NCBI GenBank assembly: GCA_900756715.1
Contig: CAAELC010000043.1
Location: forward strand, 1 to 11,762
Length of the DNA stretch: 11,762 nucleotides
Direction: 5' to 3'
Source: an uncultured Oscillospiraceae bacterium
GTDB lineage: Bacteria; Bacillota; Clostridia; Oscillospirales; Oscillospiraceae
In this document: one piece after another, positions 5,012 to 11,762 of the stretch
Layout of the letters: each line of letters starts with the position of its first letter
Numbering within the stretch: position 1 is the stretch's first letter
Notes under the pieces: generated by a model
Seen by the model: only the letters and a program-made list of their open reading frames with translations
Told to the model about the DNA's origin: nothing
The model's database searches: none
Translations under genes and position numbers: made by a program

Positions 5012-7750
5012 ATGGGACTGTTTACCAAGGTATTCGGTACTTACAGCCAGCGGGAGCTGAAATCCATCTATCCCATCGCCGACAAAATTGAGGCGCTGGA
5101 GGAGGAATACAAGGCGCTGTCCGATCAGGAGCTGCAGGCCAAGACGCCGGAATTTAAAGAAAGACTGCAAAACGGCGAGACGCTGGACGATCTGCTGCCG
5201 GAGGCCTTTGCCACCGTGCGGGAGGCTGCCGACCGGGTGCTGGGGCTGCGGCCCTACCGGGTGCAGCTGATTGGCGGCATCGTGCTGCATCAGGGCCGCA
5301 TTGCCGAAATGAAAACCGGCGAGGGCAAAACGCTGGTGGCCACCCTGCCCGCCTATCTGAATGCGCTGACGGGGCAGGGCGTTCACATCGTTACTGTGAA
5401 TGACTATCTGGCCAAGCGCGACAGTGAGTGGATGGGCAAGGTACACCGTTTTCTGGGGCTGAAGGTGGGTCTTATTATCCACGACATGGACAAGGCCGCC
5501 CGGCAGGAGGCCTACGCCGCCGACATTACCTACGGCACCAACAACGAAATAGGCTTTGACTACCTGCGGGACAACATGGCCATTTATGCCAGCGAGCAGG
5601 TGCAGCGGGGCCACAACTTCGCCATTGTGGACGAGGTGGACTCTATCCTCATTGATGAAGCCCGCACCCCCCTTATCATCTCCGGCATGGGAGATAAATC
5701 CACCCAGCTTTACGACCGGGCCGAGGCGCTGGTGGCGCGGATGAAGAAGTATGTTGTGGCCGAGGTGGACGACAAGGAGGAGGAAGCCGAGGACATCGAC
5801 GCCGATTATGTGGTGGATGAAAAGGCCAAAACCGCCACACTGACCGCCCGGGGCATCGCCAAGGCGGAGGAATTTTTCCAGCTGGAAAATCTGTCCGATC
5901 CGGAGAACAGCACCATCGCCCACCACATCAATCAGGCCATCAAGGCCCACGGCGTGATGAAGCGGGATGTGGACTATGTCATCAAGGATGGCGAGATTAT
6001 CATCGTGGATGAGTTCACGGGCCGGTTGATGTTTGGCCGCCGGTACTCCGAGGGTCTGCATCAGGCCATCGAGGCGAAGGAGCATGTGTCTGTGCAGCGG
6101 GAAAGCAAGACCCTTGCCACCATTACCTTCCAGAATTATTTCCGCCTGTACCAGAAGCTGTCCGGCATGACCGGTACGGCCCTGACGGAGGAGGAGGAAT
6201 TTTCCACCATCTACAAGCTGGACATTGTGGAGATTCCCACCAACCGTCCTGTGGCCCGCATCGACAACGAAGACGCTGTTTACAAAACCGAGCAGGGCAA
6301 GTATCACGCTGTAATCCGCCAGATCCGGGAGTGCCACGAAAAGGGCCAGCCGGTGCTGGTGGGCACCGTGTCCATTGAAAAAAATGAGCTGCTGGGTAAG
6401 CTCCTGACCCGGGAGGGCATCAAGCATAACCTGCTGAACGCAAAGAACCACGAAAAGGAAGCCGAGATCGTGGCGCAGGCAGGCAAGCCGGGCGCCGTGA
6501 CTGTGGCCACCAACATGGCGGGCCGCGGCACCGACATTATGCTGGGCGGCAACGCCGAGTTTATGGCCACCAGCGACCTGCGCAAAGCGGGGCTGTCCGA
6601 CGAGCTGATTGCCGAGGCCACCGGCTACGCCGAAACCGACAATCAGGAAATTCTGGAGGCCCGCGCCCTGTACGCGGAAAAGCTGAAGCAGCACAAGGCG
6701 GAGATTGCCGGAGAAGCCGACAAGGTCCGGCAGGCAGGCGGTCTGTTTATCATCGGCACCGAGCGCCATGATTCCCGCCGCATTGATAACCAGCTGCGCG
6801 GCCGCGCCGGCCGTCAGGGCGACCCCGGCGAGACACGGTTTTATATCTCGCTGGAGGATGACCTGATGCGTCTGTTCGGCGGCGACCGGGTCACCCATCT
6901 GATGGAACGGATGAACATCGACGAAGACACGCCCATTGAGAACAAAATGCTCTCCCGGGCCATTGAGCAGGCCCAGACTACGGTGGAATCCCGGAACTTC
7001 CAGGCCCGTAAGTCGGTGCTGGAATACGACGATGTGATGAACAAGCAGCGCGAGATTATCTATGGGCAGCGCAAGCAGGTGCTGGACGGCATGGATGTCA
7101 AAGGCATCATCATGAACATGATGAACACCTCCATCACCAATCTGGTATCCGAGCATTTCGCCGGGCAGAACCACATCGACGCCGCCCAGTGCCGCGAGCT
7201 GCTGCGGCAGGTGGAGGGGCTGTACTTCCCCAGATACGCCGTGCGGTTCACTGAGGAGGAGCTGGGCCAGAAAACCCAGGAGGATTTCGTGGACGCCTTC
7301 ACGCAGGCAGCCGCCGCCTATTATGAGCAGAAGGAGCAGGAATTCACCTCCCCCGTGATGCGCGAGGTGGAGCGGGTGGTGCTGCTGCGGGTGGTAGACG
7401 AGCACTGGATGGATCATATCGACGCCATGACCGAGCTGCGCCAGGGAATCCGTCTGCGGGCCTATGCCCAGACTGACCCGGTTATCGCCTACAAGAAGGA
7501 AAGCCTTGACATGTTTGAGGAAATGATTGCCGACATTCAGGCCGAGACCGTGCGCCGCCTGTACTCCGTGCGCCTGAAAAAGAATGAGGAAATCAAACGC
7601 GAACGGGTAGCCAGCGCCACCGCAGAAAATGTGGGCGGCGATGGCACCGTGAAGAAAAAGCCCCGCCGGGTGCAGAAGATCGGGCGCAACGATCCCTGCC
7701 CCTGCGGAAGCGGCAAGAAATACAAAAACTGCTGCGGCAGAAATGCCTGA
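5012..7750 (+). CDS. secA: Protein translocase ATPase SecA
   Basis: Motor ATPase that pushes preproteins through SecYEG at the cytoplasmic membrane. In order: a helical N-terminus with the Walker A stretch MKTGEGKT (100-107), GFDYLRDNM (181-189), Walker B DEVD (207-210) with IDEARTPLIISG, the preprotein-crosslinking region with GRRYSEGLHQAIEAKEHV, then SGMTGTA, NMAGRGTDI (about 501-509), and the arginine-finger region GTERHDSRRIDNQLRGRAGRQGD (about 582 onward). The helical scaffold and two-helix-finger region contain DEHWMDHIDAMTELRQGI (about 795-812). It ends in a zinc-binding SEC-C motif with C896, C898, C907 and C908. At 912 aa it is longer than Bacillus SecA (841 aa), as is usual in Clostridia. 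First gene of a rightward run; pgeF starts 15 nt after it. All hallmarks are intact, so this is probably the housekeeping SecA. Confidence 0.98.
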   Translation: MGLFTKVFGTYSQRELKSIYPIADKIEALEEEYKALSDQELQAKTPEFKERLQNGETLDDLLPEAFATVREAADRVLGLRPYRVQLIGGIVLHQGRIAEMKTGEGKTLVATLPAYLNALTGQGVHIVTVNDYLAKRDSEWMGKVHRFLGLKVGLIIHDMDKAARQEAYAADITYGTNNEIGFDYLRDNMAIYASEQVQRGHNFAIVDEVDSILIDEARTPLIISGMGDKSTQLYDRAEALVARMKKYVVAEVDDKEEEAEDIDADYVVDEKAKTATLTARGIAKAEEFFQLENLSDPENSTIAHHINQAIKAHGVMKRDVDYVIKDGEIIIVDEFTGRLMFGRRYSEGLHQAIEAKEHVSVQRESKTLATITFQNYFRLYQKLSGMTGTALTEEEEFSTIYKLDIVEIPTNRPVARIDNEDAVYKTEQGKYHAVIRQIRECHEKGQPVLVGTVSIEKNELLGKLLTREGIKHNLLNAKNHEKEAEIVAQAGKPGAVTVATNMAGRGTDIMLGGNAEFMATSDLRKAGLSDELIAEATGYAETDNQEILEARALYAEKLKQHKAEIAGEADKVRQAGGLFIIGTERHDSRRIDNQLRGRAGRQGDPGETRFYISLEDDLMRLFGGDRVTHLMERMNIDEDTPIENKMLSRAIEQAQTTVESRNFQARKSVLEYDDVMNKQREIIYGQRKQVLDGMDVKGIIMNMMNTSITNLVSEHFAGQNHIDAAQCRELLRQVEGLYFPRYAVRFTEEELGQKTQEDFVDAFTQAAAAYYEQKEQEFTSPVMREVERVVLLRVVDEHWMDHIDAMTELRQGIRLRAYAQTDPVIAYKKESLDMFEEMIADIQAETVRRLYSVRLKKNEEIKRERVASATAENVGGDGTVKKKPRRVQKIGRNDPCPCGSGKKYKNCCGRNA

Positions 7751-7765
7751 CAGAAGGAGCCTGCC

Positions 7766-8572
7766 ATGTCCTTTGAAACCCACACAAGGGAAGATTTGCT
7801 CTGGCTGTCCAGCTCTGTGCTGGACGGTCAGGCGGTGCGCCACGGTTTTTCCACCCGGCTGGGCGGAGTAAGCCCCGCCCCATGGGACAGTCTGAATCTG
7901 GGGCTGAGCCGGGGCGATTGTACGGAAAACCTGCGTGAAAACTACCGCCGCTTCTGTGCGGCGGTGGGAACCGATTGGCAGCGCACCGTTATCAGCCAGC
8001 AGACCCACTCGCAGAACATCCGTGTTGTAACGCAGGCGGATGCCGGGAAGGGGATTGTGTGCCCCCGGGACTATACCGATGTGGACGCCATGATGACCGA
8101 TGTACCGGGGCTTTCGCTGGTGGTGTTTTCCGCCGACTGCGGCACTATCCTGCTGCATGACCCGGTGCGCCGCTGCATTGCCGCCGTACACGCCGGGTGG
8201 CGTGGCGCCGCCATGGGGCTGGCTGCCAAAACCGCACTGCGGATGCAGGAAATATACGGCACCCGGCCAGAGGCTCTCCGGGCGGCTCTTGGCCCCGCCA
8301 TCGGCAGCTGCTGCTTTGAAACGGATGATGATGTACCCCGGGCCATGCACGAGGCGCTGGGCGCAGAGGCCGATCCTTTTATGACCCGGCAGGGGAAGAA
8401 ATGGCACATTGATCTCAAGGGCATCAACGCCCACTGGCTGCGGCGGCTGGGTGTGCAGCACATCGACATATGCACGGACTGCACGGCCTGCATGCCCCGG
8501 CTGTACTGGTCCCACCGGAAAATGGGCAACCGGCGCGGCGTGCAGGGCGCGCTGATCTGTCTGGCCCCATGA
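7766..8572 (+). CDS. pgeF: Peptidoglycan editing factor PgeF (YfiH/YlmD laccase-domain family)
   Basis: Cytoplasmic zinc enzyme of the former 'multicopper polyphenol oxidase/DUF152' family. The E. coli homologue YfiH/PgeF removes wrongly incorporated L-serine from UDP-MurNAc peptides; relatives also show purine nucleoside phosphorylase/deaminase activity. The 268 residues include the family's metal ligands: H81 in QQTHS, C125 in FSADC and H142 in VHAGWRG. Also present are DVDAMMTD (105-112), GPAIGSCCFE (176-185), and a C-terminal CTDC...YWSHRK region in which the family usually has SHRR. ATG 7766 is preceded by AGAAGGAG and follows secA by 15 nt. The next gene's ribosome site overlaps the stop codon, so translational coupling is likely. 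The family call is secure; which of the reported activities matters here is not determined by sequence. The downstream MurE-like ligase supports a cell-wall role. Confidence 0.95.
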   Translation: MSFETHTREDLLWLSSSVLDGQAVRHGFSTRLGGVSPAPWDSLNLGLSRGDCTENLRENYRRFCAAVGTDWQRTVISQQTHSQNIRVVTQADAGKGIVCPRDYTDVDAMMTDVPGLSLVVFSADCGTILLHDPVRRCIAAVHAGWRGAAMGLAAKTALRMQEIYGTRPEALRAALGPAIGSCCFETDDDVPRAMHEALGAEADPFMTRQGKKWHIDLKGINAHWLRRLGVQHIDICTDCTACMPRLYWSHRKMGNRRGVQGALICLAP

Positions 8573-8577
8573 AGGAG
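8572..8577 (+). promoter_or_regulatory. Ribosome binding site overlapping the pgeF stop codon
   Basis: AAGGAG lies 6 nt before ATG 8584. Another in-frame ATG at 8569 overlaps the pgeF stop as ATGA, but would add only five residues ahead of the normal lipoprotein start MKKRIF and lacks its own site. 8584 is preferred. Confidence 0.6.
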
Positions 8578-8583
8578 ACACCT

Positions 8584-10119
8584 ATGAAAAAACGCATTTT
8601 CTGCGTGCTGCTGTGTTTTTCTATGCTGGGTACGCTTTTGGGGTGCAGCAATGTAGACGACACGGGCAACGAGCTGTATGACGAGCTTTCCCAGTATTAT
8701 CAAAGCAGCGATTCCGGCAAAAAGGAACCGGTGCTGACGGCGTTTGCCCTGCCCTATCTGCAGGGCCTGACTCTGGACCCGCTCACCTGTCTGGACGGGA
8801 CGCAGCAGGATATTGGCCAGCTTCTCTATGAAGGATTGGTGGCACTGGATCAAAGCTTTACGCCGCAACCGGTGCTGGCAGAAAGCTGGAGCTATGACGC
8901 GGGCAGCTTCACCTGGGCCATCCGCCTGCGCTCCGGCATCAGCTTTTCCGATGGCTCCGCCCTGACCGCATCGGATGTGGTATCCACCCTGCAGCGGGCC
9001 AGAAGTGTTCCCCGGTATCAGGGCCGGATGGCACAGGTCAGCAGCATATCCGCCGCCGGGTCTGAAACGGTGGTCATTCGCCTCAACCGCGCCAACGCCT
9101 CCTTTATCTCCCTGCTGGATATTCCCGTGGTCAAAACCGGGACGGAAACAAACACCGTGCCCACCGGCACGGGGCGCTATGTCTTTGTGGAAACCTCCGG
9201 CACGGACAAGGCCCATCTGGTGAAAAACGACAGCTGGTGGCAGCAGAAAGTTCTGCCGCTGGCACGCATTGAATTGCACGCCTGCAAGGACAGCGACACC
9301 ATTTCCTACGCCTTTTATGCCCGGGAGGTGCAGCTGCTGTGGCAGGATCTGACCGCCTCCGACGCCGCCAGTGCCGCCGGCTCCGGCACCTACACCGACG
9401 CAGACACCACCACCCTGCAATATCTGGGGTTCAACACCAGCCGCGCCCCCTTTGACAATGCGGCTTTGCGCCGGGCAGTCAGTCTGGGCATTGACCGGGC
9501 GGGCTGCGTGCAATCCTTCTTAACCGGTCATGGGCGGGCAACGCAGTTCCCCATTTCCCCCGCCAGCAATCTGTACCCAAATGACCTGGAAACGGGCTAT
9601 TCCCCCGATCACTTCAATCAGGCCATGGCCGCGCTGGGATATGAGGCGCCCGTTGCGGTGACGCTGCTGGTAAACTCGGAAAACAGCCACAAGGTGGACA
9701 TGGCCGGAAAAATCGCCGCCGCGCTGTCGGATTCGGCATTGCAGGTAACGATGAAGGCCCTGCCCTTTGACCAGTTTCAAAGCGCCCTGCAGGCCGGGAA
9801 TTTCGACCTGTATCTGGGCGAGTGCCGCATGACGGCGGATTGGGACCTGACGGAGCTTCTGTCGGGCAGCCTGAATTACGGGCGGTATCAAAGCCCGGAG
9901 TTCACTGCTGCACTGCAGAGTGAACGCACGGCGGAGGGCTCCGCTCATGAGCAGGCTGCCGCCGAGCTGTACGCACTGCTGCTGGAGCAATGTCCCATCG
10001 CGCCCATCTGCTTCAAGTCCAGCACCATTCTGCTGACGCCCGGGGCAGTGGACGCCATCACCCCTACTCTGAATGACCCCTTCTTCGCCATGGAACGCTG
10101 GAAGGTTCACATTTCTTGA
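8584..10119 (+). CDS. Family-5 (oligopeptide/dipeptide type) ABC substrate-binding lipoprotein, without linked permease
   Basis: Extracytoplasmic solute-binding protein anchored by a lipid, typically delivering peptides or similar ligands to an ABC importer. Residues 1-20 form a lipoprotein signal peptide (KKR, hydrophobic core, lipobox LLGC) with C21 as the lipidated residue, then a Ser/Asp/Glu-rich linker to about 48. Family-5 signatures follow: QLLYEGLVALDQSFTPQPVL (79-98), SFTWAIRLRSGISFSDG (108-124) with TASDVV, VPTGTGRY (192-199), and YLGFNTSRAPFDNAALRRAV (280-299) with SLGIDR. At 511 aa it is slightly short for the family but complete. It starts 11 nt after pgeF and ends 32 nt before the MurE-like gene. 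No permease or ATPase genes are adjacent, so it must borrow a transporter encoded elsewhere, as E. coli MppA borrows Opp. A muropeptide ligand is suggested by context only. Confidence 0.93.
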   Translation: MKKRIFCVLLCFSMLGTLLGCSNVDDTGNELYDELSQYYQSSDSGKKEPVLTAFALPYLQGLTLDPLTCLDGTQQDIGQLLYEGLVALDQSFTPQPVLAESWSYDAGSFTWAIRLRSGISFSDGSALTASDVVSTLQRARSVPRYQGRMAQVSSISAAGSETVVIRLNRANASFISLLDIPVVKTGTETNTVPTGTGRYVFVETSGTDKAHLVKNDSWWQQKVLPLARIELHACKDSDTISYAFYAREVQLLWQDLTASDAASAAGSGTYTDADTTTLQYLGFNTSRAPFDNAALRRAVSLGIDRAGCVQSFLTGHGRATQFPISPASNLYPNDLETGYSPDHFNQAMAALGYEAPVAVTLLVNSENSHKVDMAGKIAAALSDSALQVTMKALPFDQFQSALQAGNFDLYLGECRMTADWDLTELLSGSLNYGRYQSPEFTAALQSERTAEGSAHEQAAAELYALLLEQCPIAPICFKSSTILLTPGAVDAITPTLNDPFFAMERWKVHIS

Positions 10120-10151
10120 AATCAACGCACGCCGCACAAGGAGATAATACC

Positions 10152-11633
10152 ATGAAGCAAATCACGCAATTAGAAGCAATGCTGCACCGGCACGGCCTGC
10201 TGGCTGCGTCAGTAGGCCGGGAAATCGCCATTTCCGGGCTGAGCAACGATTCCCGGCAGGTCGTTCCCGGCGATCTGTTCATCTGCAAGGGCTACGGATT
10301 CAAACCGGAATATCTGGAAATGGCGCGGCAAAGCGGTGCCGTGTGCTATCTTGCAGAGGAAAAAATCGAGAGCTCTCCCCTGCCCGCCATTCTGGTGAGC
10401 GATGTGCGCAAGGCCCAGAGTCTTGCCGCCATGTGGTTTTACGACCATCCCGCAGACAGCTTTCAGCTGGTGGGCGTTACGGGCACCAAGGGAAAAACCA
10501 CTACGGTCTACATGACCCGGGCGGTGATGGACGCCGTGGCCGGCTGTGAAACCGGGCTGCTGTCCGGCAAGGAGCGGTATGTGGGCGGCGAGGTGGTCAG
10601 CTCCCATCTGACCACGCCGGAATCGCTGGAATTGCAGCAGCTGCTTGCACAGGCGCGTGAGCACCACATGCCTATTGTCACGCTGGAGGTGAGCAGCCAG
10701 GCCTATCAGGTGCATCGGGTGTATGGCCAGCATTTTAATTATGGGGCATTTCTGAATATCGGGCCGGACCACATTTCCCCCCACGAGCATCCCACTATGG
10801 AGGACTATCTGCATTGCAAGGAGGCACTGCTGGAAAACTCAGATGTGGCCGTGGTAGTGCGCAGCACCGACTATTTTGACGATGTTCTCCGTGCCGCCGG
10901 GAAAGCCAAGCGCACACTGGTTGTAGGGCTGGAACAGGATGGCTGCGACTACAGCGCCAGCGAGGTTGTGAAGCTGCCCCGGGGCTATCGCTTCACCGTG
11001 ACAGAGAAAGCAACGGGCCGCCGGGATGTGTACTCCATCGCCATGGACGGTCTGTTCAACATCGAAAATGCACTGGTAGCCATTGCCATCGGCAGGGACA
11101 TGGGCGGTGACCCGGCAAAAATCGCCCGGGCGCTGGCCGCCGTGGTGGTGCCGGGCCGGGCCGATGTATATCAGGGCGGCGGGCTGACGGTGTTTATCAA
11201 TTATATGCACAACGGGCTGAGCTGCGAAGCCGTTTTGAAAGCCCTGAACCGGGACTATCCCGGCAAATTTGTCACCGTGGTGATCGGCATTGCCGGGCAG
11301 CGCTCGGCCCAGCGCCTCACCGGTGTGGGGCAGGCCTGCGGGCAGTACGCCGACCGGGTGTTTTTCTCCGCCGATGACCCGGATCTGGAGGACCCCCGGG
11401 ATATTGATGAACGGCTGGCCCATGCGGCTGCCGGCGGCAAGGCGGAGGTCATCATCGAGCCGGATCGTACCCGGGCGGTGGAGCGTGCTCTGCTGGAGGC
11501 ACCGGAGGGTTCCATTGTGGTACTGGCCGGAAAAGGCGACGAGGATACCCAGCGGGTGAACGGCGTATATGTGCCTTATGAATCCGATCCCGCTATCATG
11601 CGGCGGGTGCTTCCCCTGCGGGAGAAAAGGTGA
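10152..11633 (+). CDS. MurE-like Mur ligase (UDP-MurNAc-tripeptide synthetase family) with altered motifs
   Basis: Cytoplasmic ATP-dependent ligase expected to add an amino acid to a UDP-MurNAc peptide, or a related reaction. The MurE-type N-terminal domain shows NDSRQVVPGDLFICKG (32-47). The ATP loop is VTGTKGKTTT (109-118), and LTTPESLELQ (153-162) matches the MurE dipeptide region. E179 (LEVSS), H207 (PDH), K223 (the carbamylated-lysine position in MEDYLHCK), N303 and N306 (FNIEN) and R336 (PGR) are kept. Three departures: the DYAH motif is NYMH (350-353), replacing a near-invariant Asp; GKGHE is GKGDE (461-465); and the diaminopimelate-recognition DNPR is DDPD (408-411). Length (493 aa) is normal. 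AAGGAGA lies 7 nt before ATG 10152. Last gene of the secA run. A second-copy or specialised MurE, or the cell's main MurE with a non-DAP substrate, are both possible. Mur ligase identity is secure; substrate is not. Confidence 0.88.
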   Translation: MKQITQLEAMLHRHGLLAASVGREIAISGLSNDSRQVVPGDLFICKGYGFKPEYLEMARQSGAVCYLAEEKIESSPLPAILVSDVRKAQSLAAMWFYDHPADSFQLVGVTGTKGKTTTVYMTRAVMDAVAGCETGLLSGKERYVGGEVVSSHLTTPESLELQQLLAQAREHHMPIVTLEVSSQAYQVHRVYGQHFNYGAFLNIGPDHISPHEHPTMEDYLHCKEALLENSDVAVVVRSTDYFDDVLRAAGKAKRTLVVGLEQDGCDYSASEVVKLPRGYRFTVTEKATGRRDVYSIAMDGLFNIENALVAIAIGRDMGGDPAKIARALAAVVVPGRADVYQGGGLTVFINYMHNGLSCEAVLKALNRDYPGKFVTVVIGIAGQRSAQRLTGVGQACGQYADRVFFSADDPDLEDPRDIDERLAHAAAGGKAEVIIEPDRTRAVERALLEAPEGSIVVLAGKGDEDTQRVNGVYVPYESDPAIMRRVLPLREKR

Positions 11634-11650
11634 CCTTTTCAGGCAGAGGC

Positions 11651-11671
11651 AGGCTTATATATCAGCCTTTT
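11651..11671 (+). terminator. Weak candidate terminator after the MurE-like gene
   Basis: AGGCT (11651-11655) pairs with AGCCT (11664-11668) around an 8-nt loop, then T's to 11671. The stem has only five pairs and overlaps the stop codon of the leftward partial gene, so it is weak. A longer pairing of AGGCAG with CTGCCT across about 45 nt is also possible. Confidence 0.25.
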
Positions 11672-11762
11672 CGCAAAAAGCCGTCAGGCTGCCTTTGAGC
11701 CACTCACACGGTAAGCAGTTTTCATCATACAGCAAAAAGCGTATCTGCCCGCGGGAAGAGAC
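11655..11762 (-). CDS. C-terminal end of an unidentified leftward gene, cut by the window edge
   Basis: An open frame of 35 codons enters from the right edge on the minus strand and stops at TAA (11657-11655). The translation (ending in ...TAFCEKADI) has an ordinary globular amino-acid mix with W, two C and acidic residues. The other two minus frames are broken by stop codons or less protein-like. It would be convergent with the MurE-like gene, 21 nt apart. I do not recognise the family from so short a piece, and its existence depends on sequence outside the window. Confidence 0.4.
   Translation of the reverse strand, partial: VSSRGQIRFLLYDENCLPCEWLKGSLTAFCEKADI

Noticed and set aside
4847..8581. 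A 1244-codon open frame on the minus strand across secA and pgeF
   Set aside because: It is antisense to two genes with complete catalytic motifs. Its translation is rich in His, Gly, Leu and Gln with no recognisable domain, and GC-rich codon use on the sense strand explains the absence of stops.
8470..8583. Longer start for the binding lipoprotein inside pgeF
   Set aside because: It would bury the lipoprotein signal peptide behind 38 residues and overlap the pgeF C-terminus; ATG 8584 has its own AAGGAG.
8071..9513. A 480-codon minus-strand frame opposite pgeF and the lipoprotein gene
   Set aside because: It is antisense to motif-bearing genes, Gly/Gln/Ala-rich and without any domain pattern.
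1..11762. CRISPR arrays, tRNA/rRNA genes, IS elements, riboswitches
   Set aside because: No repeat-spacer pattern, cloverleaf, transposase motif or long conserved leader was seen; leaders that can be estimated are short.

Overview
The window looks like a chromosomal stretch of a GC-rich Gram-positive gut-type Clostridia, probably Oscillospirales/Ruminococcaceae. This is an inference from protein style, strong AGGAGG-type ribosome sites, GC-rich codon use and a diderm-unlike lipoprotein; no rRNA or other decisive marker is present. Seven complete genes and one cut-off gene can be supported. No tRNA, rRNA, CRISPR array or insertion-sequence transposase is visible.

Left part (1-3829, read leftward). 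Positions 1-544 hold no convincing gene. They are AT-richer than the rest and contain a strong leftward intrinsic terminator. Next comes a 23S rRNA uracil-C5 methyltransferase (rlmD/rumA family). Its C-terminus carries a foreign-looking tail of about 91 residues, of a kind often attached to this enzyme where integrative elements have inserted at its 3' end. Upstream, and separated by a 12-bp GC-rich hairpin, is a beta-CASP metallo-beta-lactamase ribonuclease. Together they form a small RNA-metabolism pair.

Centre (3830-5011). Two good sigma-A-type promoters stand back to back with their -35 boxes 6 bp apart. One drives the ribonuclease leftward. The other drives a DapF-fold amino-acid racemase/epimerase rightward, which has two catalytic-type cysteines but is not a canonical DapF. 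That gene ends at a clear terminator, followed by a promoter for the next operon.

Right part (5012-11633, read rightward). A tight four-gene run: secA, pgeF (peptidoglycan editing factor), a stand-alone family-5 peptide-binding lipoprotein, and a MurE-like ligase. The ligase departs from the family in three motifs, including the amino-acid-recognition motif. Gaps are 15, 11 and 32 nt, so co-transcription from the secA promoter is likely. At the right edge a leftward gene is cut off by the window end.

The two points most worth a second look are (a) the rlmD 3' end, which reads as an integration scar with the rest of the element lying left of the window, and (b) the grouping of a racemase, PgeF, an orphan peptide-binding lipoprotein and an atypical MurE-like ligase around secA. 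The second could be a stem-peptide editing or salvage module; that is a hypothesis, not something the sequence proves.
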